Shown here one piece after another: positions 26,845 through 36,432 of a stretch of DNA of 64,000 nt. Location: NCBI GenBank assembly GCA_041398825.1, contig JAWKTX010000010.1, forward strand, positions 1 through 64,000, read 5' to 3'. Origin of the DNA: Planctomycetaceae bacterium. GTDB taxonomy: Bacteria > Planctomycetota > Planctomycetia > Planctomycetales > Planctomycetaceae. The position numbers and the translations under genes were made by a program. A model generated the notes under the pieces. It ran no database searches. It was not told the DNA's origin and worked only from the letters and a program-made list of their open reading frames with translations. Numbering within the stretch: the first letter of the stretch is position 1; each line of letters opens with the position of its first letter.

Positions 26845-27567
26845 AAGATCGAATGAGATATCCGCATCAATCGATCTGACCCATCTTAGCTTCCCGACAC
26901 ATAAGGATGTATCGGGATCTCAGGAGCAGTTTTCCCCAGAAAACGACTCCCATAGCGCCATTCACACACAAATTGAGGGGTTCGTCCGATTTATTCCAGC
27001 CCCCGCTGGATCGTCAGAACCAATCAGTGTTTGAGGAGAAAAAGCACCGGCTGAGACATGCCCAGCAACCACTGGTCGAGGTCCTGCTCGATTCAGTGGA
27101 ATTTCAAACGCTGATTACACGCACAGGACCCTTTTCTGTCAAGTCGTTGATCGGATTGCAACGGGCTCTGGCGAAAATGCCTGAATTCAGCAAACCGGGT
27201 CAAGACTGGCCGATGAGGCATCGTTTTGATCTCGCGGGAATCGATTTGATGGCGCATCAGTCACCCTCCCTGCGATGGCGGATATCGGCATAATTTGCCG
27301 TAATCGCCTTTCCAGTATGAGTTTATGGAATCCCGATGCGCAGGAAATGCCGTTTGGCACAGTATTGGCTTCCTGTAATCAGCATTGACCAAGCAATCCT
27401 GAAGGGATTCGGGCACTTCTATAAATGGACGAAACTTGACCCGGTCGCAGTCGTTCGCGGTTGGCCACTGAGCAGATGGCAACCGTCTCAGGGAATTCCC
27501 CGAGATCCTGGCTCGACCGGGTCTTCCGGACTCTCACTCACCAATCTTCAAAAAGGAATGATTCAAG
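26845..27567. other. Intergenic stretch with only a doubtful ORF
   Basis: A 128-codon plus-strand frame (26,907-27,293) includes a passage TRTGPFSVKSLIGLQRALAK that looks protein-like, but there is no ribosome site, signal or family. The rest to 27,567 is leader of the next gene. I do not call a gene. Confidence 0.3.
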
Positions 27568-27906
27568 ATGAAACATCTCATCCTGTGTGCACTGACCGTT
27601 GGTGCAATCGCTGTCAGTTCAACAATGACCGCAAAGGCAGATCACAGACACTTTTCCAGGGGCCGCAGCAGCGGATTCTCAATCTCCTTCGGGTCCGGTG
27701 GCTATGGCGGCTACGGTAATGGATTCAACCTGAATTATGGTCGCGGATACACGCCCTACTACGGAGGAAGTCGTTCCTTCGGTGGATATCCCGGCTATGG
27801 CTATCCGTCATTCGGGTCTCGCCACGGCGGATACTACAACGGTGGAATCGGCTATCCGTCCTACGGCTCTTACGGATATGGCCACGGCCACAATCATTGT
27901 TACTAG
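27568..27906 (+). CDS. Secreted Gly/Tyr-rich protein
   Basis: 112 aa. Signal peptide MKHLILCALTVGAIAVSST with cleavage near AKA-DH. The mature chain is about one third Gly plus Tyr, in irregular GGYGGYGN, YGRGYTPYYGG and YPGYGYPSFG blocks, ending HGHNHCY. An AAAGGA ribosome site lies about 14 nt upstream, slightly far. Such Gly/Tyr-rich exported proteins recur in planctomycetes and may be wall or matrix components; the function is unknown. Confidence 0.75.
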   Translation: MKHLILCALTVGAIAVSSTMTAKADHRHFSRGRSSGFSISFGSGGYGGYGNGFNLNYGRGYTPYYGGSRSFGGYPGYGYPSFGSRHGGYYNGGIGYPSYGSYGYGHGHNHCY

Positions 27907-28029
27907 GACGGCCAAATTGCCTGAGAATTCCGCAGAAGCACGAGTTCTGAGGATTCTCTTTGTCTGCTGAGTTCCTGAAACCGTTTCTGGTGATGGAACG
28001 GAACTTTCTACAATTTCGTGACAATCCCG

Positions 28030-28060
28030 CGGCCACTCAGGTGCAGAACCTGAGTGGCCG
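28030..28060 (+). terminator. 13-bp hairpin after the Gly/Tyr-rich gene
   Basis: CGGCCACTCAGGT pairs perfectly with ACCTGAGTGGCCG around a 5-nt loop, followed by CTTGTGTTTG. It sits 120 bp after the stop of the Gly/Tyr-rich gene, in a 412-bp gene-free stretch (27,907-28,319). Confidence 0.65.
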
Positions 28061-28319
28061 CTTGTGTTTGCCGGATCCAAATTCATCTTGGTCTACCTGA
28101 GTCCGTTTCGTATAGTCCGGCAATTCTCGCGCGTCAGGGGTCCTGCAGGAACGGGAAGATTGAAACAGTTGTGGGAGTTCGTCGTGGAATTCGATGACTC
28201 GCTGACAGCGATGGAACAGTTTGTGGGAATTGATGAACTGTGAGTTGGCCTGGATGACGTAATCCGGCTGGCTGAACAAGTCTGGGTCAGGGGCGGAGCC
28301 CCTGTAAGGCGATCTCGAA

Positions 28320-28808
28320 ATGGATTTCAACATTCGCCCAATCGGGAAGTCGTGCGTCCAATCCGGAAGGATGCTGCAGCCGGGTGAGGCATGCTGGTCG
28401 GTCCTGATTGAACAGGATGGAAAGCTCGTCCGTCAGGATATCTGCGCGGATGCATGGCAGGGACCACCCGAAGGTGCGATCGGTCACTGGAGGTGCACAG
28501 TGCCTTCCGGAAGTGACAGTGGTCGAATCAAGCTGGACGCTGACTCGTTGTTCGAGTACTTCCTGCAGCTGAATGAATCTCCGAATGTAATCCAGCAGCA
28601 ATACCGGTATGTGCTGTCTCTGCTTTTGCTTCGCAAACGCCGATTAATTCTGGAAGAGGTTTGCGAAATTGATGATCGCCCGGTGATGCGATTAGTTGGA
28701 TCCGGTGGCGAAGGCCCATTTGATGTGCCGGAAGAGGAGCTTTCTGAAGATCAGATTCAGCGTCTGCAGCAACAGCTGTTTGAGACCAGTGATCGAACGG
28801 CGGCGTGA
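28320..28808 (+). CDS. Conserved hypothetical protein
   Basis: 162 aa from MDFNIRPIGKSCVQSG. It looks soluble, with strands in the first half (SVLIEQDGKLVRQDICAD), a helical LFEYFLQLNESPNVIQQQYRYVLSLLLLRKRRLILEE middle and a Glu-rich end. Trp and Cys are conserved-looking (CWSVLIEQDG, HWRCTVPSG). I cannot assign a function. The stop overlaps a potential GTG start for the following lipoprotein, indicating one operon. Confidence 0.7.
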   Translation: MDFNIRPIGKSCVQSGRMLQPGEACWSVLIEQDGKLVRQDICADAWQGPPEGAIGHWRCTVPSGSDSGRIKLDADSLFEYFLQLNESPNVIQQQYRYVLSLLLLRKRRLILEEVCEIDDRPVMRLVGSGGEGPFDVPEEELSEDQIQRLQQQLFETSDRTAA

Positions 28809-28897
28809 AAATCAATTCGCCAGCCACCTCTGAAAATTGTTGCGATGAGACTGGAAAGAAGTTGCTTCTGGCAAGCAGGCAAAGCGGGGTTCTATTG

Positions 28898-30169
28898 ATG
28901 GAAGATCTCCAATCTCGACTTTCGCTGGCCCTGCTGATGGTCTTGTCGTTTGCCGGTTGCAATTTAACGGGAACGCGGCAGCAGACTCGGTACGTCGATC
29001 CAGTGCTTCCTGCCAGCATGTCGTGCCAGGAACTCATTGATCATCTCAATCGACAAACCCATGGACTCCATGCCTGGCGGTCGACAGACGCTACAGTGAC
29101 CGCGAGGTTGCCAAATGGTCTGCCGTTGCGATTGTCGGCGAATATCGCGTGTGCCGCCCCAGATAAGTTTCGGTTGCGGGCGTCCAATTTTGCCGCCGAT
29201 GTTGACCTTGGTACGAATGAAGAGCGTGTTTGGTTTTACTCAAAACCAGGAGAGGGGCAGGTTGTCACCTGGAAACACGAGGACGCGTGTCTGCTTCAGC
29301 AACTGTCCGTTGGAATTCCCCGAATTGATCCCGACTGGCTGATGGTTGTGCTCGGCGTCATGCCGCTCGATTCAGGAGATTTCGATGTGGCTCCTGGTCC
29401 TGCCGGTGCGCAGGAACTGTGGCTGACATCGGTGACAGACGATGCGAATGGGCAGTCACTGCGCCGCGTTATCAAAGTCAGTACGATTACAGGACGTGTT
29501 CGGGAACATACCATCTACGATCACGAGCGATCTCCCCTGGTGCGAGCAACGGTCAGGAATCACAAGGCTGTGAATCAGTACCTTCTGCCCCAGGCCGTGA
29601 AACTTGAGTTTCCGGAAATGGACACCGAACTGACCATTCAACTGAGCCGAGTTGAAACGAATTGCGTCCTGGCTGAATCTTTGTGGCACGTTCCGCAACA
29701 CAGAAATACGCCCGTGGTTGATTTGGGGGCTCACATTCGTTCTCAGGTTGCGCAGCATCGTCCTGCAACCCATCAGGCTGCGGGAAACGTCGTGATCACT
29801 GACAGTGATCGGGATGGCCGAGGGTGGCCATCGACACAAACTGCCAGCCTGCCGAGCCCACCTTCTTTGAACAGTGCTCTCTCCGAAAACCTGGACTATA
29901 GTCAGAGGTATCTCCGCGGTATCTCGCCCCCGGGTGAAGTCGGCAAAGCTTCCTTCAATACGAGTGAGGAATCCGAATGGAGCCTGCCGTCAGATCGAAT
30001 TCAGTTGACCGGCAGGTCCAGTCATGTTGACCCTGCTGTCGCTGCTGAAACCGTTCCAGACACGCCGGAGTTTGATTTGCCGCCTGCGGAAGAACCCGAA
30101 TGGGACCTGCCTTCGAGGTCTGAAGCAAGGGCTCCCGCGCGACGATGGAACATGCGATGGTTTCGATAG
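28898..30169 (+). CDS. Lipoprotein with outer-membrane-carrier-like domain
   Basis: About 423 aa from MEDLQSRLSLALLMVLSFAGC, a lipoprotein signal with lipobox SFAGC. A longer in-frame GTG at 28805 overlaps the preceding stop, but it would bury the signal. The central region (residues 50-260; LRLSANIACAAPDKFRLRAS, WFYSKPGEGQVVTWKHED, LPQAVKLEFPEMDTELTIQL) resembles LolA/LppM-like carrier folds; this is a tentative reading. The C-terminal 120 residues are Pro/Ser-rich and end in basic RAPARRWNMRWFR. It likely sits at the inner leaflet of the outer membrane or the periplasmic face. Confidence 0.7.
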   Translation: MEDLQSRLSLALLMVLSFAGCNLTGTRQQTRYVDPVLPASMSCQELIDHLNRQTHGLHAWRSTDATVTARLPNGLPLRLSANIACAAPDKFRLRASNFAADVDLGTNEERVWFYSKPGEGQVVTWKHEDACLLQQLSVGIPRIDPDWLMVVLGVMPLDSGDFDVAPGPAGAQELWLTSVTDDANGQSLRRVIKVSTITGRVREHTIYDHERSPLVRATVRNHKAVNQYLLPQAVKLEFPEMDTELTIQLSRVETNCVLAESLWHVPQHRNTPVVDLGAHIRSQVAQHRPATHQAAGNVVITDSDRDGRGWPSTQTASLPSPPSLNSALSENLDYSQRYLRGISPPGEVGKASFNTSEESEWSLPSDRIQLTGRSSHVDPAVAAETVPDTPEFDLPPAEEPEWDLPSRSEARAPARRWNMRWFR

Positions 30170-30290
30170 CTCGCCGGTATATTCGGAATAGCCAGTACAA
30201 TCGGAAAAATCCGTTGCAACGTCCTGACTGCGTCGATAGCCTGTCCACTCTCTTTCTCTCCTGAACCGGGCACGTCGAAATCTCGACCGC

Positions 30291-31338
30291 TTGCTGCCAG
30301 TTGGCAGTGAGCTTGTTCCATGCTGGGACTGTGCCGTGCAATCGAAAATCCCTCGCGAAGTTTTTTCGTCTCTGAATTTCCTTCGCCCCCTGTCATCGGG
30401 CGACGCAACCAATCAGGATCGCCTGCTGCCCAAGTGGCTTTCAGAAAGCACCGTGGCTCGACCCAGTGTGCCTTTTTCACTGGTGCGTCCGCGCCAGCAA
30501 GCGTTTCGAGACCTTTCACCGTCTCTGCGACATTTGGCGAGAACAGCGTTCGAATTGCCCGCCGCCGGGGACGCTGCCGTCGCAATCCTCCGGATTGCCG
30601 AAGATCCTTCGCTCACGCCGGAGATGTCTGGCCGATGCGGCCTTCAGGCCGGGCTGATCCTTCTGGACGCCGGCGATCAACGCAGAGGCTGGAATGTGAT
30701 TCAGCGATCGATGGCACGAATGACCAGTGCGCCGGAATCAGCATCTTCGTCGGCCAGCCCTTCGCTCTTCGCGTCTGATTGGATTGCACTGGCTGCAGGT
30801 GCAGTGGCAGCATGTGACGATGCCGCAGCAGGGGTTGAAGCTCCGTCGAGCTGTTCATTCCATCAGATCCGTTCTCGTCCACAGCGTCGCATTCTCACCG
30901 GCGACCCGGTCGTTGACCCTTGTGGAACACATGAATTTGATGGGCGATATCCTTGCGCTGCGTTCCGTGTTGTTTCTTCGACGCCGTCAGATGCAAACGG
31001 CATTATCCTGTATTTGTGAGGCCATTCAATTCTTCGAACGTGGAGCCGATGACGAAGCGATGGCAGGAGCACTCCTTTGGCGAGCATTTCTGTATGCTCG
31101 ATCAGCTGATCAGGAAGAAGCTGCACTCGATTGCTCTGCAGCGCGGACTGTGCTGATGAATCTGCCTGCTGAACGCTGCACGTTTCATACATCCGTAATT
31201 TGCAACTTGTTGAACGGAAATTATGAAGGCAGCCTGAATGCTCAACTGACACCGGCTTGCACTGACGACATTGAATGTTCCGGCAAGTTCGTTGAGCCGT
31301 TGTTTCAGCGATCGGCTGGCCGTTCCAGATGGAACTGA
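30291..31338 (+). pseudogene. Hypothetical protein gene with one frameshift
   Basis: Two overlapping frames read as one protein of about 350 aa. The first half contains LARTAFELPAAGDAAVAILRIAED and GLQAGLILLDAGDQRRGWNV. The continuation in another frame has NLMGDILALRSVLFLRRRQMQTALSCICEAIQFFERG, MAGALLWRAFLYARSADQEEAA and RTVLMNLPAERCTFHTSVIC, which look like TPR-type helical pairs. The shift falls at the GGGG run at 30,831-30,834. It could be a real mutation or a run-length error. The family is unknown. Confidence 0.55.
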
Positions 31339-31510
31339 AGGCCACGGAAACTGGACAGAGATGCTGAAGTTTCGTTTTCGACCGACGCGCCGCTCTTGTT
31401 CGGTGGCCGGGGATGATCAGGTGGGTCGCTCGACTCAACGTTTTGCTCAGACAACAATGCTGAAGTTTTGCTTCGTCTGTTCGATACGGCTCACACATGC
31501 GGAGGTATTC

Positions 31511-34500
31511 ATGCCGCGTTTCATGACATTGCTGGTTCTGGTCGCTGGTATGTTGACATCTCAGATTGCGGTAGCGCAATCCGAAACTCCAGAAACGGAA
31601 GAGGGATTTCGTTCGCTGTTTAACGGGACCGATCTGTCGGGCTGGCGGGGAGATTCCGAATTATGGTCGGTCGAAGACGGTTGCATCACGGGTACAACGA
31701 ACGGTCCCGATCATCTTGCGTATAACAAGTTTCTGATCTGGGACGGAAAGGTTTCTGATTTCGAGTTTCGATGCGAGTTCAGGCTGGAAGGCAGGAACAA
31801 TTCCGGGGTGCAGTATCGTAGTCAGCAGGATCCATCGAAGGGCGATTTTGTGTGCGTTGGCTATCAGGCCGACATCCATGCGAATCCGAATTACACGGGA
31901 ATGCTGTACGACGAGAAAGGCCGCGGGATTATCGCTCAACGCGGGCAGAAAGTTGTGATCACTGCTGATGGTCGGAAAAAGGTTGCAACTCTGGAGGTCA
32001 GTAAGGAAGCGATCGATCTGACGCAGTGGCATACGCTTACCATCATCGCCCAGGGCAATCACCTTGTTCATAAGATTAACGGCGTCGTCACTGTTGAAGT
32101 CACTGACGATCAGGAAGATGAACGTGAAATGGAGGGTGTTCTGGCCTTTCAGGTGCATCGCGGCCCGGCAATGAAGGCTCAATTCCGAAATATCCGTCTT
32201 AAGGAACTGCCGCCGAATCCGGTGAAGCCACAAACCGGAATGAAGTCGCCTGCGAAGAAGCCAACCAGGGGGAAAAATGCTTCGCAAAATGCGCGATTGG
32301 ACAAATCGGCCGCCCCGACACCCCAGTGGATCTGGCTGAACGATGGCGATGTTCCTGAAGACAAAGTGTTTTTTCGGCGGGAGGTGAGTTCAGCGGGTGT
32401 GGGAGCGGCTCGTTTGTATGCTGCCTGCGATGACGTCATGAAAATCTACGTCGATGGTACTCTGGTCGCAGAAGGAAACAACTGGCAGAAACCCGTGTTT
32501 GTTGACATCACCGGGCAACTGGATCTGGATGACCCGAACAAAGATCATGTGATTGCGATCGAAGGCGGGAATGGCAGGAGCGCAGCCGGGCTTGTCCTGA
32601 AACTGGATCTGGAATCCGGCTGGCGCGACGCATGGACAGTGGTCAGTGATTCTTCCTGGCAAGTCAGTACAAAGCCGGAGGACGGCTGGATGAAGACCGG
32701 ATTCAGGCCCTCACAGCCATGGGGAAATGCAGAAGTGGTCGCCGCGCTGGGCAGTGGGCCCTGGGGAGATAAGGTTACTGCCGAAACGCTGGCTGCGGCC
32801 GCTCCATTGAAAGATCCTGAGGCCACCCCGGCTGAGTCATTAAAAGTAGCGAAGGGGTTCAATGTTGATCTGTTGTATTCTGTGCCAAAAGGAGAGCAGG
32901 GGTCATGGGTGAATATGTGCGTCGATCCCCGCGGGCGTTTGATCGTTTCTGATCAGTATGGCTCGTTGTATCGAGTCACTTTACCGCCTGTTGAGCAGGA
33001 ACATGGTCAAGGGACAGACGCCGCACGATCACCAGACGTTGGTTTGAAGATCGAACCCATCAATGTCGAAATTGGAGAAGCGCAGGGGCTATTGTGGGCG
33101 TTTGATAGTCTTTATGTCAGTGTGAACCGGGGGCAGAAGTTTGCCAGTGGGCTCTACCGTGTTCGCGATACGGATGGCGACGACGAACTGGATACCGTTG
33201 AGACGCTTCGTACGTTGAATGGTGGTGGTGAACACGGACCGCACGCTGTGCTTCTTCATCCTGATGGCAAGTCGCTGGTGGTTGTTTGTGGCAACGGTAC
33301 GGAACTGACTGAGATCGCTTCGTCAAGGCTGCCATCGTGGGACGAAGACTTGCTTCTGCCACGTGTAAAAGGCCGTTTCATGGTGGGCAAGCGTGCTCCG
33401 GGCGGATGCATTTACAGAATCGATCCGGACGGTAAAGAATGGGAACTGCTTGCTGCGGGTTTTCGTAATCAGTTTGATGCAGCGTTTGACACAGAAGGCG
33501 AACTGTTCGCCTATGACGCAGATATGGAGTGGGATATCAATGCGCCATGGTATCGACCAACGCGAATCTGTCATGTGGTCAGTGGTGCCGATTTTGGTTG
33601 GCGCAGCAGTGCCGGAAAGTGGCCGGTCTACTACGCCGACAGTGTTCCGCCGGTGGTCAACATCGGCCCTGGTTCTCCCACAGGTGTCTGCTTCGGCTAT
33701 GGGGCAGCTTTTCCCGAGAGATATCAGGAAGCCCTTTATGCGTGCGACTGGAGCTACGGCAAGCTTTATGCCGTACATCTGAAGCCACAGGGTGCAACGT
33801 TTACGGCTGATCTGGAAGAGTTCATTACCGGCACGCCCCTGCCTCTCACGGACATTGTTGTCAATCCGATGGACGGAGCCATGTACTTCGCGATTGGCGG
33901 TCGCAAGGTGCAGTCGGGGCTGTATCGGGTGACACATGAATCGACTTTGGTTGCAAATCAGAAACAGAACACAGCCGACGTTCTGCGGGCAAAAAACCGA
34001 CATGAAAGAATCGCGTCGCTCACGTCCGGCATCGCCGCCGTCGACGGGGGAGCAATTGTTTCGACGTCCCTGCCAGGACTGAAATTGCAGGTCGATCTGG
34101 AAGAGACGCGAGCGAATTCCGTGACCGTGCCGATTCATATTGATGCTGAAAACACGGTGTGGACAAGCGCCAGCGACATTGGAGACGAAGAGTCGCTGCG
34201 AACATTGCTTCGCCGGTATGCCAACAGCACGCTAAGTGTCGCGACCCATCCGGATTCGGCACATGGTGCACTTGTTGAGGTCATGGATATTGCGCAATCG
34301 TGCGGAGTGAAAACTGTGACGCGGTTCGGTTCGTCCAGAAATCGGTTTCTGCAGAACGACGAATTTGCAACTGCCCGTCAGCAACGCCGCGGGTTGGAGG
34401 TCCTGCATCAGGCTGCCAATGCTGGTATCGTTGATGCGGCGATTCTGAATCAGATCAGTGATGGACTGGCAAGCTCCGATCGATCGATTCGCTATGCGGC

Positions 34501-35740
34501 TCGTATTGCTCTGGAGCATCGGGCGATGAACGCCTGGACTGACTGGGCTGGCAATCTCCGTGATCCAAACGCGGTTATTGGTTCAGTGATCGCCCGGGCT
34601 CGGTCGCATGAGAGAGTCAACATGGGAGACAAGGACTCAATCGACTCACCAATTCCTGACTGGTCAAATTCCTCGGTTACTATCGACGTGAATCGTTCGG
34701 CCATCACATCGGAAGTGCTCGAAAGGCTGGCATCGCTGGATACCAGGTCCCTGTCGGTGCAACAGCAGATTGACGTCTTGCGAGCCATCACGCTGACGTT
34801 TGTTCGCATTGCTCCTCCAAACGCAGACGAACGAGAAAAGATTATCCGTCGAGTCGAAGGAATGCTGCCGGCGAAGTCACCTGAACTGAACAGTCTGCTG
34901 GCTCAGCTTGTGGTTTACCTGCAGGCACCTTTTGCCGCAGAGAAGCTTGTGCCGATGATGCTCGACGCACCAACACAGGAAGAGCAGATTGACCTGGCAA
35001 GCAGTCTGCGGCACCTGAAAGTCGGCTGGTTACCCCGGTTACAGGATGCGTATTTTGGCTGGTTTGTACGTGCTTCCACGTATCGAGGTGGTGCTACGTT
35101 TGCGCTGTACATTGATAACATCAAGAATGATGCTGTCGCAAATCTGAATGCCGAAGATCGACAACGACTGCAGCCCCTTCTGGACCAGAAACCGGAGTCT
35201 GACGCTCCTGTCTTCACCGCTGCGCCTCGCAGTTTTGTGAAAGAATGGACGATGCAGGAGCTTGTTCCGCTTGTGCAGGCAGGCTTGAAGAATCGTGATT
35301 TTGATCACGGTCGGAAGATGTTTGCAGCAGCATCATGCTTCGCCTGCCATCGCTTTGACAATCAGGGAGGCAGCGTTGGTCCTGACCTGACGGCCTTATC
35401 CGGGCGATTCAGCTCGCGAGATCTGCTCGAATCCATCGTCGAACCCAGTAAAGTCATCAGTGATCAGTATGGGTCCGTCAACATCGTGACTCTGGATGGC
35501 AAAATCATCAGCGGCCGTATCATCAACCTTGCCGGCGATTCTTTCCGGATTCAGACGAACATGCTCGACCCGGGCACCCTTGTGGGCGTAGATCGCAAGC
35601 AGATCGATGAAATGACAGAATCCCGGGTCTCTATGATGCCAACAGGCTTGCTGAACACGATGAATGAGGAAGAAGTCCTCGACTTGCTCGCCTACCTGCT
35701 GAGCCGTGGGGAACGAAACCACGAAATGTTCCCAAATTGA
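31511..35740 (+). CDS. Multidomain DUF1080 / PVC propeller / cytochrome c heme-binding protein
   Basis: 1409 aa, start ATG with GGAGG 5 nt upstream and signal peptide MPRFMTLLVLVAGMLTSQIA. Domain order: DUF1080 concanavalin-like sugar-binding or hydrolase domain (about 35-235; FRSLFNGTDLSGWRGDSE), a jelly-roll-like carbohydrate-binding module (about 270-430), a sorbosone-dehydrogenase-type propeller (about 445-800; VNMCVDPRGRLIVSDQYGSL), a helical HEAT-like region (about 850-1240), and the PVC heme-binding domain with CFACH (residues 1276-1280) and VGPDLTALSGRFSSRDLLESI. It is probably a periplasmic oxidoreductase acting on a polysaccharide-derived sugar; the substrate is unknown. Confidence 0.88.
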   Translation: MPRFMTLLVLVAGMLTSQIAVAQSETPETEEGFRSLFNGTDLSGWRGDSELWSVEDGCITGTTNGPDHLAYNKFLIWDGKVSDFEFRCEFRLEGRNNSGVQYRSQQDPSKGDFVCVGYQADIHANPNYTGMLYDEKGRGIIAQRGQKVVITADGRKKVATLEVSKEAIDLTQWHTLTIIAQGNHLVHKINGVVTVEVTDDQEDEREMEGVLAFQVHRGPAMKAQFRNIRLKELPPNPVKPQTGMKSPAKKPTRGKNASQNARLDKSAAPTPQWIWLNDGDVPEDKVFFRREVSSAGVGAARLYAACDDVMKIYVDGTLVAEGNNWQKPVFVDITGQLDLDDPNKDHVIAIEGGNGRSAAGLVLKLDLESGWRDAWTVVSDSSWQVSTKPEDGWMKTGFRPSQPWGNAEVVAALGSGPWGDKVTAETLAAAAPLKDPEATPAESLKVAKGFNVDLLYSVPKGEQGSWVNMCVDPRGRLIVSDQYGSLYRVTLPPVEQEHGQGTDAARSPDVGLKIEPINVEIGEAQGLLWAFDSLYVSVNRGQKFASGLYRVRDTDGDDELDTVETLRTLNGGGEHGPHAVLLHPDGKSLVVVCGNGTELTEIASSRLPSWDEDLLLPRVKGRFMVGKRAPGGCIYRIDPDGKEWELLAAGFRNQFDAAFDTEGELFAYDADMEWDINAPWYRPTRICHVVSGADFGWRSSAGKWPVYYADSVPPVVNIGPGSPTGVCFGYGAAFPERYQEALYACDWSYGKLYAVHLKPQGATFTADLEEFITGTPLPLTDIVVNPMDGAMYFAIGGRKVQSGLYRVTHESTLVANQKQNTADVLRAKNRHERIASLTSGIAAVDGGAIVSTSLPGLKLQVDLEETRANSVTVPIHIDAENTVWTSASDIGDEESLRTLLRRYANSTLSVATHPDSAHGALVEVMDIAQSCGVKTVTRFGSSRNRFLQNDEFATARQQRRGLEVLHQAANAGIVDAAILNQISDGLASSDRSIRYAARIALEHRAMNAWTDWAGNLRDPNAVIGSVIARARSHERVNMGDKDSIDSPIPDWSNSSVTIDVNRSAITSEVLERLASLDTRSLSVQQQIDVLRAITLTFVRIAPPNADEREKIIRRVEGMLPAKSPELNSLLAQLVVYLQAPFAAEKLVPMMLDAPTQEEQIDLASSLRHLKVGWLPRLQDAYFGWFVRASTYRGGATFALYIDNIKNDAVANLNAEDRQRLQPLLDQKPESDAPVFTAAPRSFVKEWTMQELVPLVQAGLKNRDFDHGRKMFAAASCFACHRFDNQGGSVGPDLTALSGRFSSRDLLESIVEPSKVISDQYGSVNIVTLDGKIISGRIINLAGDSFRIQTNMLDPGTLVGVDRKQIDEMTESRVSMMPTGLLNTMNEEEVLDLLAYLLSRGERNHEMFPN

Positions 35741-35948
35741 AGCCTATCGGTTCGAAATCGCGGTTTCTGGGCCGTTTTGACGGGGATTTTACTGATTTTC
35801 GCCGGTGGCGCATCGGCCTGAGTCCAACAGGAATGCCGCCCGGAGGCACCGTTTCAGATTTTTTCTGAGTTCTGTGTAACACAATCGCTCAGATCTCGCT
35901 GTGAGTGTTTAGTCCCACACGAAACCTCACAAACAAAGGATCTGAGCC

Positions 35949-36344
35949 ATGAAATCAATCGTCTCTACCACGATCGCCGTCATCCTGACCGTATGCGTAG
36001 CTACTTCCTGTGATGCAGGAAATTCCAAGGGTAGCAACTTCCGTGGATTTAAGAACGGCAGCAGCAATTCCCAAAACAACAACCGAATCAATGCAAGATT
36101 CGGAAGCCAGACAAAGAGCAACGTTCAGCACCACAACGTTCAGCACCACAACGTTCAGCATCACAACGTTCAGCATCACAACGTTCAGCACCACAACGTT
36201 CAGCACCACAACGTTCAGCATCACAACATTCAGCACCACAACGTTCAGCACCACAACGTTCAGCACCACAATCAGTTGCAATTGTGGACGGGAAATACGG
36301 GCCATCAGGCTTCAGATCTGAGCAGCTGGATCGGCGGCAAGTAG
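35949..36344 (+). CDS. Exported NVQHH pentapeptide-repeat protein
   Basis: 131 aa. Signal-like N-terminus MKSIVSTTIAVILTVCVATS ending at Cys (a marginal lipobox, ATSC). A short Asn/Ser/Lys-rich linker precedes ten tandem NVQHH units (one reads NIQHH) with about 20 His residues, then a tail LQLWTGNTGHQASDL. The DNA is a 15-bp repeat. A His-rich periodic array could bind metal ions, but this is inference. A palindromic terminator follows about 30 bp downstream. Confidence 0.75.
   Translation: MKSIVSTTIAVILTVCVATSCDAGNSKGSNFRGFKNGSSNSQNNNRINARFGSQTKSNVQHHNVQHHNVQHHNVQHHNVQHHNVQHHNVQHHNIQHHNVQHHNVQHHNQLQLWTGNTGHQASDLSSWIGGK
36120..36269 (+). repeat. 15-bp tandem repeat, ten units, coding for NVQHH
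   Basis: Ten consecutive copies of AACGTTCAGCACCAC with C/T variation at the first His codon and one AACATT variant. Because the unit length is a multiple of three, copy-number change keeps the frame. Confidence 0.95.
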
Positions 36345-36374
36345 ATCTTGTTGCAGCCAACTCAATTCCAAAAG

Positions 36375-36406
36375 AACAGGGCAGGTTGAATTCAACCTGC
36401 CCTGTT
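36375..36406. terminator. Bidirectional 16-bp palindromic terminator
   Basis: AACAGGGCAGGTTGAA is directly followed by its exact reverse complement TTCAACCTGCCCTGTT, between convergent genes (NVQHH protein to the left, lipoprotein to the right). Confidence 0.8.
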
Positions 36407-36432
36407 TCTAATTGCTGATGACATACCGAACG

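Noticed and set aside
28290..28312. Small AGGGGC/GCCCCT hairpin before the 28,320 gene
   Set aside because: Only a 6-bp stem without a U tract; too weak to call a terminator or riboswitch.
36120..36269. CRISPR array
   Set aside because: The units are contiguous 15-bp repeats without spacers and lie in an exported-protein reading frame.
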